Positions 36,829 through 46,039 are shown, counted from the stretch's first letter. The stretch: 64,000 bases of DNA from Haliea sp. (GCA_024642265.1 JAHEBL010000008.1:1-64000); one strand, 5' to 3'. The notes: a model not told the origin generated them from the letters alone. Numbers and translations are program-made.

Positions 36829-37317
36829 ATGCCGCACAGGAAAAGTAACCCGAGCCAACAGTTTGCTGCGGTGGAGGAATTGCTTACCCGCTGGCTGAAA
36901 GAGCGACGCGAATTACTTGGCAAGTACACCGAGATAGCCGTGACGCTGGACAGCGCCCCGGAACCGGCAAAACTCAACCAACGGCAGCAGGCCCTGTGTG
37001 CTGTGCTGGTCGACTATGTATCGGCGGGCCACTTTGAGGTATTCCATGAATTGCTGAACGAAGCGGAGAGCTTTGCAGACGGCAGCATAGCCCTGGCCCA
37101 ACAACTGATGCCGGCCATCGGGGATACCACCGAGGTCATTCTGGCTTACGAGGAAAAGTACGGGAGCGGTGACGCTTATCCGGATACCCTGCAACGGGAC
37201 CTGTCGTCCCTGGGTGAGGTTCTGGAGACCCGGTTTGTGGCGGAAGACCGGCTTATCGCCGGCCTTCACAACAAACATCGGCACCTGGTGGAGAACCAGG
37301 TGCCGCAGCCGACCTAG
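36829..37317 (+). CDS. rsd: Rsd/AlgQ family anti-sigma-70 regulator
   Basis: A 162-residue helical protein of the Rsd/AlgQ family that binds region 4 of the housekeeping sigma factor. Support comes from VEELLTRWLKERRELLGKY, the FCxxLVDYVSAGHFEV-like stretch (ALCAVLVDYVSAGHFEVF) and LEDxF-type C-terminal helix. The dsbB neighbourhood supports the call. Its stop overlaps the stop of the convergent FKBP gene by 4 bases. Confidence 0.88.
   Translation: MPHRKSNPSQQFAAVEELLTRWLKERRELLGKYTEIAVTLDSAPEPAKLNQRQQALCAVLVDYVSAGHFEVFHELLNEAESFADGSIALAQQLMPAIGDTTEVILAYEEKYGSGDAYPDTLQRDLSSLGEVLETRFVAEDRLIAGLHNKHRHLVENQVPQPT
37279..37305 (-). terminator. Hairpin inside the rsd 3-prime end, candidate terminator for the FKBP gene
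   Basis: CGGCACCTGGT (37279-37289) and ACCAGGTGCCG (37295-37305) form a perfect 11-bp stem with a GGAGA loop. Read on the minus strand it is followed by ATGTTTGTTGT, a T-rich tail, so it could terminate the leftward FKBP transcript inside rsd. Confidence 0.5.
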
Positions 37318-38090
37318 CCTTCCTTGGCAGGTGCTTCGGCCGCTTCTGCCTGGCTGGGTATGGAGATCAGCTCGACATCGAAAACAAGCGCCGAGTTGGG
37401 CCCTATCGCCTGCCCCGCACCACCGGCGCCGTAGCCCAGATCGGGCGGAATCACCAGCTTGTACTTTGAACCCATGGGCATCAACTGCAGTGCTTCGGTC
37501 CAGCCGGGGATTACCTGGCCAACACCAAATGTAACGGTTTCACCGCGGGCGTAAGACGAATCGAATTCGGTGCCGTCTGGCAGCGTGCCGCGATAATGCA
37601 CCTCAACGGTGTCTTCCGGGCCAGGCTTCGGACCATCACCGGCTTCGACAACCTCGTACTGCAAGCCGGAGTCGGTGGTAACCACACCCTCGCGAGCGGC
37701 ATTTTCCGCCAGGAATGCAGTGGCAATGGCCATATTCTTCTCTGCCAGCTGGGCCTGGACAGCCTGCTGTTCAGCAGCGGCTTTTTCCTGGTACGCCTGC
37801 ATCTCGGAGTTGATTTCCTCCTCGGTCAGGCGGGGCTCTGCGCCGGTCATCGCATCGCGCATGCCAGCTGCGAACGCATCAACGTCCATGGGCACGGCAT
37901 CGGCTTTCATACGGGTGCCGAGGGTAAGCGCTATACCGTAGCTCAGGCGCTGCTCGGTGGTTTCCAGCTGAACACCGGCCGGTGCCGTGGGCGCAGCCGC
38001 GGCAGGTTTGTCGGTTTCGGCTGTTTGTTGATTACAGGCTTGCAGTGCGACCAGGCCGACCAGGGCAAGCGGAAGTGCATACTTCTTCAT
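37314..38090 (-). CDS. FKBP-type peptidyl-prolyl isomerase lipoprotein
   Basis: A 258-residue periplasmic chaperone. The signal peptide ends in the lipobox LQAC (C19). The FKBP_N dimerisation domain (about 40-150, with RLSYGIALTLG and a Gln/Ala-rich helix) precedes the FKBP_C domain (about 165-250), where VEVHYRGTLPDGTEFDSSY, VIPGWTEALQLMP and GAGGAGQAIGPNSALVF carry the active site. ATG 38090 follows GAAGGAA. It is Mip/FkpA-like, probably anchored to the outer membrane. Confidence 0.92.
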   Translation of the reverse strand: MKKYALPLALVGLVALQACNQQTAETDKPAAAAPTAPAGVQLETTEQRLSYGIALTLGTRMKADAVPMDVDAFAAGMRDAMTGAEPRLTEEEINSEMQAYQEKAAAEQQAVQAQLAEKNMAIATAFLAENAAREGVVTTDSGLQYEVVEAGDGPKPGPEDTVEVHYRGTLPDGTEFDSSYARGETVTFGVGQVIPGWTEALQLMPMGSKYKLVIPPDLGYGAGGAGQAIGPNSALVFDVELISIPSQAEAAEAPAKEG

Positions 38091-38382
38091 AAATTCCTTC
38101 CAATCATGAGAAATGGGAGTATCGCGTATACGCGTGTCAAAGCGACTGTTCGCTCCCCGGGATAAAACGGGTGCCCCGTTACTGACAGCCTCGCGGCACA
38201 TCAGTTCCGTTCAATAGCGCGGGCAGAGCAAGCGATTCGCAGTGGCCGCACATATTACTATCCAGCCCCCGGCGGCGCTACCCCAATCCCACCCCCGCAA
38301 CAAGACGGGAAAAGACCACGGCAACATCCCTGGCACAGGCTTCTGGCCGCGCCCCGCTGCTGCGGGTAGAATTCGCGTCCTC

Positions 38383-40269
38383 ATGATCATATTGCGCGAC
38401 ATAGGGCTACGCCGCGGCAGCAAACTGCTGCTGCAGGATGCCAATGTAACCATCCAGCCAGGCCAGCGGCTGGCGATGATCGGCGCCAACGGCTGCGGCA
38501 AATCCAGCCTGTTCGCCCTGCTGCTGGGGGAACTGGTGGCGGACAGCGGCGACATAGAGGGCATGGCAAAACTGCGCATTGCCCATATGGCCCAGGAAGT
38601 ACATGCGTCGGGCACCCCGGCAGGGGAATACGTCTGGCGCGGCGACGGCAAGCTGGCGCTGCTGCGCGATGAACTGCAACAACTGGAAAATTCAGGCCAG
38701 TTTGACGCGGCTGCGCTGATCCACGGCAAACTCGAGGAAATCGACGGCTACAGCGCTGAGCGCCGGGTCGAGCGCCTGCTGCAGGGTCTCGGCTTTGACG
38801 AGGGCGCCGCGGCCAGACCAGTCAACGATTTTTCGGGTGGCTGGCGCATCCGCCTGAACCTGGCGCGGGCCCTGATGACGCCGTCGGATGTGCTGCTGCT
38901 GGACGAGCCCACCAATCACCTGGACCTCGATGCCACCCTGTGGCTGCAACAGTGGCTGCAGCAGTACCCCGGCACCCTGCTGATGATCTCCCACGACCGG
39001 GATTTTATCGATGCGACCTGCGAGCGCATCCTGCATATCGAGCAGCAGCAACTGCAGGCCTACAAGGGCAACTACTCGGACTTCGAGCGGCAGCGGGCCG
39101 AGCGCCTGGCCAACCAGCAGGCCAGTTACGAGAAGCAGCAGCGACGGATAGCCGAGATCGACGACTTCGTGCGCCGCTTTCGCTACAAGGCCACCAAGGC
39201 GCGGCAGGCCCAGAGCCGGCTGAAGGAGCTGGAGCGCATGCAGGCGCTGGCGCCGGCGCATATCGACTCCCCCTTTGATTTCAGCTTCCCGGCTCCCGCC
39301 AGGAGCAGCGACCCCCTGCTGCGCCTTGATGGCGCCACCCTGGGCTATGGTGCGGCCCCGATACTTTCGGGTGTTGAGCTGCATCTGCGTCCCGGCAGCC
39401 GCTATGGCCTGCTGGGCAAGAACGGCGCCGGCAAGTCGACCCTGCTGAAAAGCCTGGTGGGGGACCTGCCCCTGCTGGCGGGTGAACGGGCCCCCGGGGA
39501 GCACTGCCAGATCGGCTATTTCGACCAGCAGCAGCTGGAAGCCCTGGACCTGCAGGCCAGTGCCGCCCTGCACCTGCAGCGCCTGAGCCCTGAGGCGCGG
39601 GAGCAGGACATCCTCAATTTCCTGGGGGGCTTCAATTTCCGCGGCGATGCCGCCACCAGCCAGATAGCCCCCTTCTCGGGCGGCGAAAAGGCCCGCCTGG
39701 CCCTGGCCATGGTAGTGTGGCAACGCCCCAACCTGCTGGTGCTGGATGAGCCCACCAACCACCTGGACCTGGATATGCGCCATGCCCTGGAGGTCGCCCT
39801 GCAGTCCTATGAGGGCGCACTCATCCTGGTGAGCCACGACCGCCACCTGCTGCGCAATACCGTGGATGAATTACTGCTGGTGCACGACGGGCAGGTGGAG
39901 ACCTACGCTGACGATCTCGAGGGCTACGAACGCTGGATCCTGTCGAGTTACCGCCAGGCAGAGCGGTCCGAGCCCGCCGCCGCGGACAGCTCGCGCAAGG
40001 AAAAACGCCAGAGTGCCGCCGCCCTGCGCGAAAAACTGCGCCCGCTGCAAAAAAGTATTGAAAAAACCGAGCGCGAGATGAGCGCCGTGGAAGCCGAGCA
40101 GGCAGAGCTACAGACGCAACTGGGCGATACCAGCCTCTACTCGGTCGGGCGCAAACAGGATCTGGCAGACCTGCTGAGGCGGGAGGGGGAACTGAAGACC
40201 AGGGCCACGCAGCTGGAAGAAGCCTGGCTGGAGCAGCAGCAGACCCTGGAAGAGATCTCGGCTCCCTGA
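38383..40269 (+). CDS. ABC-F family ATPase (YheS-like)
   Basis: A soluble 628-residue protein with two ABC cassettes and no membrane helices, as in ABC-F proteins that act on the ribosome. Walker A motifs are GANGCGKSS and GKNGAGKST; signatures are FSGGWRIRLNLA and FSGGEKARLALA; both Walker B motifs read LLDEPTNHLDL or LVLDEPTNHLDL. The P-site tRNA interaction motif region links the cassettes, and the C-terminal 90 residues form a charged coiled coil. Length matches E. coli YheS (637). ATG 38383 starts MIILRDIGL; the frame is open upstream. Confidence 0.93.
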   Translation: MIILRDIGLRRGSKLLLQDANVTIQPGQRLAMIGANGCGKSSLFALLLGELVADSGDIEGMAKLRIAHMAQEVHASGTPAGEYVWRGDGKLALLRDELQQLENSGQFDAAALIHGKLEEIDGYSAERRVERLLQGLGFDEGAAARPVNDFSGGWRIRLNLARALMTPSDVLLLDEPTNHLDLDATLWLQQWLQQYPGTLLMISHDRDFIDATCERILHIEQQQLQAYKGNYSDFERQRAERLANQQASYEKQQRRIAEIDDFVRRFRYKATKARQAQSRLKELERMQALAPAHIDSPFDFSFPAPARSSDPLLRLDGATLGYGAAPILSGVELHLRPGSRYGLLGKNGAGKSTLLKSLVGDLPLLAGERAPGEHCQIGYFDQQQLEALDLQASAALHLQRLSPEAREQDILNFLGGFNFRGDAATSQIAPFSGGEKARLALAMVVWQRPNLLVLDEPTNHLDLDMRHALEVALQSYEGALILVSHDRHLLRNTVDELLLVHDGQVETYADDLEGYERWILSSYRQAERSEPAAADSSRKEKRQSAAALREKLRPLQKSIEKTEREMSAVEAEQAELQTQLGDTSLYSVGRKQDLADLLRREGELKTRATQLEEAWLEQQQTLEEISAP

Positions 40270-40315
40270 CAGGCCCGCACTCGCGCCGGCCCCAGGCCAG
40301 CCCGCGCCTGGCACG

Positions 40316-40570
40316 CTATTGGTCCACCAGGCGCAGTTTTGCCGACCTGTCCAGCTTCTTGATGGCGGCCTCCCGCTGCTGGGCGGCACTGCGATCAGGC
40401 GCGGCGGCGGACCACAGTAACTGCACCGGGCGACGCCCACTGGTATAGCGGGGACCGCCGGCCAACTGGCCGTTGTGCTGCAAGAGGCGTCTTTGCAGGT
40501 CTCTTGCCACCCCGGTGTAAAGGCTGCCGTCCGCGCAGCGCAGGATATAAACCGACCAGTCGCCAGTCAC
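40316..40570 (-). CDS. GIY-YIG nuclease family protein (UPF0213-like)
   Basis: An 84-residue GIY-YIG domain. WSVYILRCADGSLYTGVARDLQRRLLQHN gives the YIL...YTG variant and the catalytic arginine (written in parts here); the C-terminal helix is LAQQREAAIKKLDR-like. Related YhbQ proteins are small nucleases of uncertain role. The GTG at 40570 gives the family N-terminus and lies 11 bases after the elbB stop; ATG 40612 is an alternative that overlaps elbB by 31 bases. Confidence 0.82.
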   Translation of the reverse strand: MTGDWSVYILRCADGSLYTGVARDLQRRLLQHNGQLAGGPRYTSGRRPVQLLWSAAAPDRSAAQQREAAIKKLDRSAKLRLVDQ

Positions 40571-40581
40571 GGGCGCGGCGC

Positions 40582-41235
40582 TCAGGCCAGTGCCAGCACC
40601 TCCCGGACACATGCGCTGATACCGGTGTAGGCCTCGGACACATTGCCGGCCAGCATATAGGCCGGCGTGGTCACCAGCTTGCGCTCCCGATCCACCCGCG
40701 CCTCGGACACAGGACAGGCCACGTGCTGCCCGCCCATGGCCTCAATAGCAGCAGCGGTCTCGGCATCGTCGCCTATGGTGCACTGGCTGCCCGCCCCGCA
40801 GATGGCCGCCGCCATGACCGGCGCAATACAGATCAGGCCGATCGGCTTGCCGGCCTGGTGAAACGCCCTCGCAATGCGCAGGAAGTCCGCATGCACTTCC
40901 ATTTCCGCACCCGCCACCGCGAAGTTGCAGAGGTTCTTCGCCGCCCCGAAACCGCCCGGCACCAGCAGCGCGTCAAACTCCGCAACCTGCAGGGCAGCCA
41001 GCTCCAGGATATTGCCGCGAGCGATCCGCGCCGCCTCCACCAGCACGTTGCGGGTCTCCCCTGCCACCGGCTGCCCGGTCAGGTGGTTGACGACGTGCAT
41101 CTGCTCGATATCCGGGGCAAAACACTGATAGCTGGCGCCCTGCTGTTCGAGGCTGAGCAGGCTCAGCACCGCCTCATTGATCTCAGCTCCATCGTAGACG
41201 CCACAACCTGCCAGAACCACTGCCACCTTAGCCAT
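40582..41235 (-). CDS. elbB: Isoprenoid biosynthesis glyoxalase ElbB
   Basis: A 217-residue DJ-1/PfpI-like protein. GCGVYDGAEINEAV at the N-terminus, LLVPGGFGAAKNLCNF (nucleophile-elbow region) and GLICIAPVM are typical of ElbB, which has glyoxalase activity in vitro and was linked to isoprenoid synthesis. Its physiological role is not settled. It leads a two-gene unit with the GIY-YIG gene. Confidence 0.9.
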   Translation of the reverse strand: MAKVAVVLAGCGVYDGAEINEAVLSLLSLEQQGASYQCFAPDIEQMHVVNHLTGQPVAGETRNVLVEAARIARGNILELAALQVAEFDALLVPGGFGAAKNLCNFAVAGAEMEVHADFLRIARAFHQAGKPIGLICIAPVMAAAICGAGSQCTIGDDAETAAAIEAMGGQHVACPVSEARVDRERKLVTTPAYMLAGNVSEAYTGISACVREVLALA

Positions 41236-41324
41236 TAACTCACCTCCATTGCCACTGGATAAGCCCGCTCCCGGGCTGGAAAAGCCCTACTTTAGCATCC
41301 TCCGCGCACGCGATCAGCCCGCGG

Positions 41325-43460
41325 CTAACCGCGGCACCAGCGATGGTAGCGCTCCACCCAGCCCAGCACGCGCTCGGGTTTGCGGGCCTTGCGCCATTCA
41401 CTGGCCAGGAAGCGGTTACTCTCACCCAGGGTGGGGTAAACATGGATGGTGGCGAGGATCTTGCCCAGCCCGATGCCGTGTTTCATCGCCAGCACAAACT
41501 CCGCCAGCAACTCTGCGGCGTGATAACCGACAATAGTGGCGCCCAGAATGCGGTCTTTGCCGGGCACCGTCAGCACCTTGATGAAACCGTGGGCCTCACC
41601 GTCTGCGATGGCGCGGTCCAGGTCATCGATATCATAGCGTGTGACCTCATAGGGAATGCCCCGGGCGCGGGCATCATGCTCATTGAGCCCCACCCGCGCC
41701 ACTTCAGGATCGGTAAAGGTCGCCCACGGCACGATCGAATAGTCCACCTTGAATTTGCGAAAGCGGCCGAACAGGGCGTTGACGGTGGCATACCAGGCCT
41801 GGTGGCTGGCCATATGGGTAAACTGGTAGGGGCCCGCCACGTCCCCGCAGGCAAAAATAGTAGGTATCCGGGTGCGCAGGTGATCGTCGACCGCCACAGT
41901 GCCGCCAGCCGTGAGGGGGATGCCCAGCGCTTCCAGACCCATATCCTCGACGTTCGCATGCCGGCCAACCGCCACCAGCACGCGGTCGAAGGCCAGCTCG
42001 CGCTGGCCATCGGGTGTATTGAACACGGCCCGCTGGCCGTCGGGCTCCCGCCTGAACTCCAGCGGCTCATAGCCGGTATGCAGGGTCAGGCCCCGGGCTG
42101 TCAGGGTAGCGGCCAACGCGGCTGACACCTCCGGATCCTCGCGCGGCAGGACCCGGGCTGCATGGGTCACCAGGGTCACCCGGGTACCGAGCCCGGCAAA
42201 GGCCTGGGCGAGCTCACAGCCGATGGGCCCGGCGCCCACCACCAGCAGGCGGGCAGGTGCGGCGCGAATCTCCCAGACCGTGTCCGAGGTCAGGTAGTCG
42301 AGCGCGGCAAGTCCGGGAATGTCCGGCACCCGGGGCCGGGCGCCGCTGGCGATAATGATATTGCGCGCAGACAGGGTCCGGCCGTTAACCTCCACCTCCC
42401 ATGGCGAGACGATGCGGGCGTTACCCTGCAGGCAGTCCACCCCCAGGGAGGTAAAACGCTCCACCGAATCATGCGGTTCAATGGTCTTCACCACCGCCTG
42501 CACACGCTCCATCACCTGGCGGAAGTTCACCTGCACCGACATGGGCTCCAGTCCGTATTCCGGACCGCGCCGGGCATACTCGGCGATGCGGGCGGACCGG
42601 ATCAGTGCCTTGCTGGGCACACAGCCGGTATTGAGACAGTCACCGCCCATTTTGTGGCGCTCGACCAGCGTCACCTTCGCCTTGACCGTCGCGGCGATCA
42701 GGGATGCCACCAGACCCGCTGAGCCGGCGCCGATAACGATGACATTGGTATCGAACCGGGCTGGGCGCCGGTAGGGCGCGAGCACCCGCCGCGCCTGTAT
42801 ATAGCCCAGCAGCCATTTCGCCAGCAGCGGGAAAATTGCCAGCAGGACAAAGGACAACAGCAGGGCCGGTGAAATAATTCCCGAGGCGGACTCAAGCTCG
42901 CCCAGCCGGGTTCCGGCGTTCACATAGGCCGCGGTCGCGGGCAACATCCCCAGCTGCGACACCCAGTAATAGCGCCACGGGCGAATCGGCAACAGTCCCA
43001 TCAGCAGGTTGATCACAAAGAAAGGGAAAATAGGCACCAGCCGCAGGGAGAACAGGTAGAAGGCCCCGTCCTTCTCAAAACCGCTGTTCACCGCGCGCAA
43101 TTGCCGGCCGAATTTGTCCTGCACCCAGTCGCGCAGCAGCAGGCGAGAGACCAGGAATGCCAGCGTCGCGCCGATACTGCTGGCAAAGGATACCAGCAGC
43201 AGCGCATACCAGAAGCCAAACAGAGCGCCTCCTGCCAGGGTCATGATCGCCGCCCCCGGCACCGACAGCGCGGTCACGCCGACATACAGCGCAAAATACA
43301 GCAGACCCGCCAGGGCGGGGTTTTCGCCATACCAGGCGCGCAACTCTCCAACCCGTTGCTGCAGTGTATCGAATTGCAGGTAACTCCCGAGGTCGAAATA
43401 GAACCAGGCGGCGATGGCAAGGGCAATAACTGAGATTACGGCGATTTTCTTGATCGACAC
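41325..43460 (-). CDS. Fusion of VTT membrane domain and mercuric reductase-like oxidoreductase
   Basis: A 711-residue fusion. The N-terminal 220 residues form a TVP38/TMEM64 (VTT) membrane domain with about six hydrophobic helices and GAAIMTLAGGALFGF and RLVPIFPFFVINLLMG motifs. A pyridine-nucleotide disulfide oxidoreductase follows: GAGSAGLVAS (FAD, about 240), the redox disulfide CLNTGC (about 275), VGAGPIGCELA (NAD) and IFACGDVAG, ending with the dimer domain motif ATIHVYPTLGE. The substrate is unknown; a membrane-bound thiol or quinone reductase is plausible. The GTG at 43460 follows AGGTG and is preferred over ATG 43502. Confidence 0.88.
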   Translation of the reverse strand: MSIKKIAVISVIALAIAAWFYFDLGSYLQFDTLQQRVGELRAWYGENPALAGLLYFALYVGVTALSVPGAAIMTLAGGALFGFWYALLLVSFASSIGATLAFLVSRLLLRDWVQDKFGRQLRAVNSGFEKDGAFYLFSLRLVPIFPFFVINLLMGLLPIRPWRYYWVSQLGMLPATAAYVNAGTRLGELESASGIISPALLLSFVLLAIFPLLAKWLLGYIQARRVLAPYRRPARFDTNVIVIGAGSAGLVASLIAATVKAKVTLVERHKMGGDCLNTGCVPSKALIRSARIAEYARRGPEYGLEPMSVQVNFRQVMERVQAVVKTIEPHDSVERFTSLGVDCLQGNARIVSPWEVEVNGRTLSARNIIIASGARPRVPDIPGLAALDYLTSDTVWEIRAAPARLLVVGAGPIGCELAQAFAGLGTRVTLVTHAARVLPREDPEVSAALAATLTARGLTLHTGYEPLEFRREPDGQRAVFNTPDGQRELAFDRVLVAVGRHANVEDMGLEALGIPLTAGGTVAVDDHLRTRIPTIFACGDVAGPYQFTHMASHQAWYATVNALFGRFRKFKVDYSIVPWATFTDPEVARVGLNEHDARARGIPYEVTRYDIDDLDRAIADGEAHGFIKVLTVPGKDRILGATIVGYHAAELLAEFVLAMKHGIGLGKILATIHVYPTLGESNRFLASEWRKARKPERVLGWVERYHRWCRG

Positions 43461-43576
43461 GGTTGGTTCACCTGTTGTTTTTCTATTAAGCCGTTCTGGC
43501 AATTGGGAGACTACTCTTCCCTATGTGACAAGACCACTCCGGGGTGGTTCGATTCGTTTTGTTCCTGATTCCAGGC

Positions 43577-43649
43577 CGGTACATGCGAAAAGGTGCGTGC
43601 CCGGACCCGCCGTAAATACGTCCATGCAGGCTCGTGTCTGCATGTACCG
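43577..43649. repeat. Nested inverted repeats, left cluster
   Basis: CGGTACATGC (43577-43586) pairs perfectly with GCATGTACCG (43640-43649). Inside the second arm, CATGCAG (43623-43629) pairs with CTGCATG (43638-43644), so two alternative hairpins compete for the same bases. Confidence 0.75.
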
Positions 43650-43668
43650 ACGCGAGCACAGGAAGTGA

Positions 43669-43758
43669 AGCCTGCCCTCCCAGGACCGTGTGAGGCCATG
43701 CACGGCCGAACACGAGCGCACATGGATGTGCTTGTAGCGTGTCCTGAGAGGACAGGCT
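43669..43758. repeat. Nested inverted repeats, right cluster
   Basis: Outer arms 43669-43686 and 43741-43758 match at 16 of 18 positions (AGCCTGYCCTCYCAGGAC and its complement). Between them are GGCC-N6-GGCC (43694-43707) and GCACAT-GG-ATGTGC (43718-43731), giving a cruciform-like layout. Confidence 0.75.
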
Positions 43759-44009
43759 CCACTCCCTGTGCGTATCAACCTGGACAAGACATAAATGCAC
43801 GCCGCTGCAGCTGGCAGCTACTTTGCCTGCCGGCACAAGGTCGCACGCGTGGGTTCCAAAGGTTTGCGGGCATACGTATTTTCATACATTGTGGCTCACT
43901 GCTCCGAATACACCGGGCGGGTGCAACGATCAAGGAAACCACTGAAACTGCCCAATCAAGGATATGCCCGGGAAGCATATGAGCATGCCGAAAAACTCTA
44001 CGCCCGCGG

Positions 44010-44037
44010 TTGTGCGCCAAAACTTCGGTGGTATCAT
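44010..44037 (+). promoter_or_regulatory. Candidate trxA promoter
   Basis: TTGTGC (44010-44015), a 16-base spacer and TATCAT (44032-44037). A small hairpin GCGGAC-N5-GTCCGC (44055-44071) lies in the leader before the ribosome-binding site GGAGA. Confidence 0.45.
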
Positions 44038-44090
44038 TGTCCACCTCAAAACCCGCGGACAAATCGTCCGCCGATCAACCGGAGAACACC

Positions 44091-44417
44091 ATGAGCGACC
44101 AGATCGTACACGTCAGCGATGCTACTTTTGACGCAGAAGTACTCAATTCAGATATTCCCGTGCTGGTAGATTTCTGGGCCGAGTGGTGCGGCCCCTGCAA
44201 AATGATTGCGCCGGTACTGGACGAGATTGCCGCCGAGTACAGCGGCAAGCTGAAAGTGTGCAAGGTCGATGTGGACGCCAACCCCGACATACCACCCAAG
44301 TTCGGTATTCGCGGTATCCCCACACTGATCATGTTCAAGGGCGGCAACGCCGAGGCGACCAAGGTGGGCGCATTGTCCAAGACCCAGCTTACCGCCTTCA
44401 TCCAGGAAGTCGTCTGA
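44091..44417 (+). CDS. trxA: Thioredoxin 1
   Basis: A 108-residue thioredoxin, the general cytoplasmic disulfide reductant. The active site is WCGPC (about 33-37) in [13 protein letters not shown]. The cis-proline segment is [15 protein letters not shown] 44091 follows GGAGAACACC; the frame is open upstream but those residues are not thioredoxin-like. rho follows after a 260-base leader, as in many gammaproteobacteria. Confidence 0.97.
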   Translation: MSDQIVHVSDATFDAEVLNSDIPVLVDFWAEWCGPCKMIAPVLDEIAAEYSGKLKVCKVDVDANPDIPPKFGIRGIPTLIMFKGGNAEATKVGALSKTQLTAFIQEVV

Positions 44418-44628
44418 CAGACCGCGGGCCCGGAGCGATCCGGGCGCAACTGCCCGGCGCCGCAAGTGCCTGTTATTGAAAGTGTTCCAGGTTCAAAAAA
44501 GCGGTAGACGACACCTGTCGGGCATGCTACCTTCTCACTCGTTGCACACCCTCGTGCACAGATAATAACTCACCACCCAAAATTTTTTGCTTAAAACATC
44601 GCGCGCTGGCTTCGTCAGCATGTCTTTA

Positions 44629-44677
44629 CCCGTACAACACATTCCTGTCCCCCCAATCCAACAAAGCCACTTCCTCT
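44629..44677 (+). promoter_or_regulatory. C-rich, G-poor rho leader (possible rut site)
   Basis: The 49 bases before the rho ATG hold 23 C and 3 G, as expected of an unstructured Rho-binding site. E. coli rho is autoregulated by Rho-dependent attenuation in its leader, so the same may occur here. No Shine-Dalgarno is present in this stretch. Confidence 0.45.
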
Positions 44678-45946
44678 ATGAATCTTACCGACCTAAAAAC
44701 CAAATCCACCCAGGACCTCATTGATATTGCCAAAGAGATGGGCCTGGAAAACATGGCGCGCTCACGCAAGCAGGACATCATTTTTGCTATCCTGAAGCGG
44801 CATGCCAAAAGTGGGGAAGATATTTCCGGCGATGGTGTACTGGAGATCCTGCAGGACGGCTTCGGCTTCCTGCGCTCTGCCGACAGTTCCTACCTGGCCG
44901 GGCCCGATGACATCTACGTCTCTCCCAGCCAGATCCGTCGCTTCAACCTGCGCACCGGCGACTCGATCTCGGGCAAGATCCGCCCACCGAAGGACAGCGA
45001 GCGTTATTTCGCCCTGCTCAAGGTCAGCGAGATCAACTTTACCAAGCCGGAAAACTCCAAGCACAAGATCCTGTTCGAAAACCTCACCCCCCTGTTCCCG
45101 AATGAGCGCCTGACGCTGGAAACGGGCAACGGCAGCACCGAGGACCTGACCGGCAGGATCATCGACCTGGTAGCGCCGATCGGCAAGGGTGTGCGGGGTC
45201 TGCTGGTGGCACCGCCCAAGGCCGGTAAGACCATCATGATGCAGAACATCGCCCAGGCCATCATCACCAACAACCCGGAGTGCTACATCATCGTACTGCT
45301 GATCGATGAGCGCCCTGAAGAAGTGACGGAAATGCAGCGCTCGGTCGGCAGACGCGGCGCGGAGGTGGTAGCTTCAACCTTCGACGAGCCGCCCTCCCGC
45401 CACGTGCAGGTTGCCGACATGGTGATTGAAAAGGCAAAGCGCCTGGTTGAACACAAGAAAGACGTCATCATCCTGCTCGACTCCATTACCCGCCTGGCCC
45501 GCGCCTACAACACCGTGATCCCCAGTTCCGGCAAGGTATTGACCGGTGGTGTCGATGCGCACGCCCTGGAGCGACCCAAGCGCTTCTTCGGCGCGGCCAG
45601 GAACATCGAGGAAGGTGGCAGCCTGTCGATTATTGCCACAGCACTGGTCGACACCGGCTCCAAGATGGACGAAGTGATCTACGAGGAGTTCAAGGGCACA
45701 GGTAACATGGAGCTGCACCTTGACCGCAAGGTCGCCGAGAAGCGTGTCTACCCCGCCATCAACATCCGTCGTTCCGGCACGCGCCGCGAGGAACTGCTTA
45801 CCGCAGAAGATGAGCTGCAGCGCATGTGGATTCTGCGCAAGCTGCTGCACGGCATGGAAGATCTCGCCGCCATCGAATTCCTGTCTGACAAGCTCAAGGA
45901 CACCAAGACGAACGACGAATTCTTCATGTCCATGAAGCGTAAGTAA
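44678..45946 (+). CDS. rho: Transcription termination factor Rho
   Basis: Hexameric RNA-dependent ATPase that ends transcription. 422 residues (E. coli 419). The N-terminal RHO-N helices ([18 protein letters not shown]) are followed by the cold-shock-like primary RNA-binding domain (GFGFLR and [16 protein letters not shown]). The ATPase core has Walker [12 protein letters not shown] (about 178) and Walker [14 protein letters not shown]. The Q loop (GSK) and R loop segments are present. It is preceded by a long leader with a possible rut site. Confidence 0.98.
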   Translation: MNLTDLKTKSTQDLIDIAKEMGLENMARSRKQDIIFAILKRHAKSGEDISGDGVLEILQDGFGFLRSADSSYLAGPDDIYVSPSQIRRFNLRTGDSISGKIRPPKDSERYFALLKVSEINFTKPENSKHKILFENLTPLFPNERLTLETGNGSTEDLTGRIIDLVAPIGKGVRGLLVAPPKAGKTIMMQNIAQAIITNNPECYIIVLLIDERPEEVTEMQRSVGRRGAEVVASTFDEPPSRHVQVADMVIEKAKRLVEHKKDVIILLDSITRLARAYNTVIPSSGKVLTGGVDAHALERPKRFFGAARNIEEGGSLSIIATALVDTGSKMDEVIYEEFKGTGNMELHLDRKVAEKRVYPAINIRRSGTRREELLTAEDELQRMWILRKLLHGMEDLAAIEFLSDKLKDTKTNDEFFMSMKRK

Positions 45947-46039
45947 TACGCCCCACTCCACTATTGCGCGCGATTGCGTGCGCACGGCTCAACGTGTACT
46001 GTCCCTCGGGATAATCATTGTGGTAATGGCAGCCAACAC

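Larger units (their letters stand above)
43461..44090. other. Hairpin-rich 630-bp intergenic region
   Basis: No credible gene. Several frames are open on both strands at once over about 200 bases, but their products are unlike proteins, lack ribosome sites and disagree in frame. The left half (43577-43758) has nested inverted repeats (listed separately). The right half is less structured: ATATGC-N7-GCATAT (43962-43980) is a possible operator, and the trxA promoter and leader occupy the end. Confidence 0.6.

Noticed and set aside
41325-43460. Mercury resistance gene
   Set aside because: The reductase domain resembles MerA-type enzymes, but no merR, merT or merP is nearby and the VTT fusion differs from MerA.
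43593-43982. Open frame of about 129 codons in the gap before trxA
   Set aside because: Overlaps several open minus-strand frames, has no ribosome site, and its Cys/Arg/His-rich product comes from the inverted repeats.
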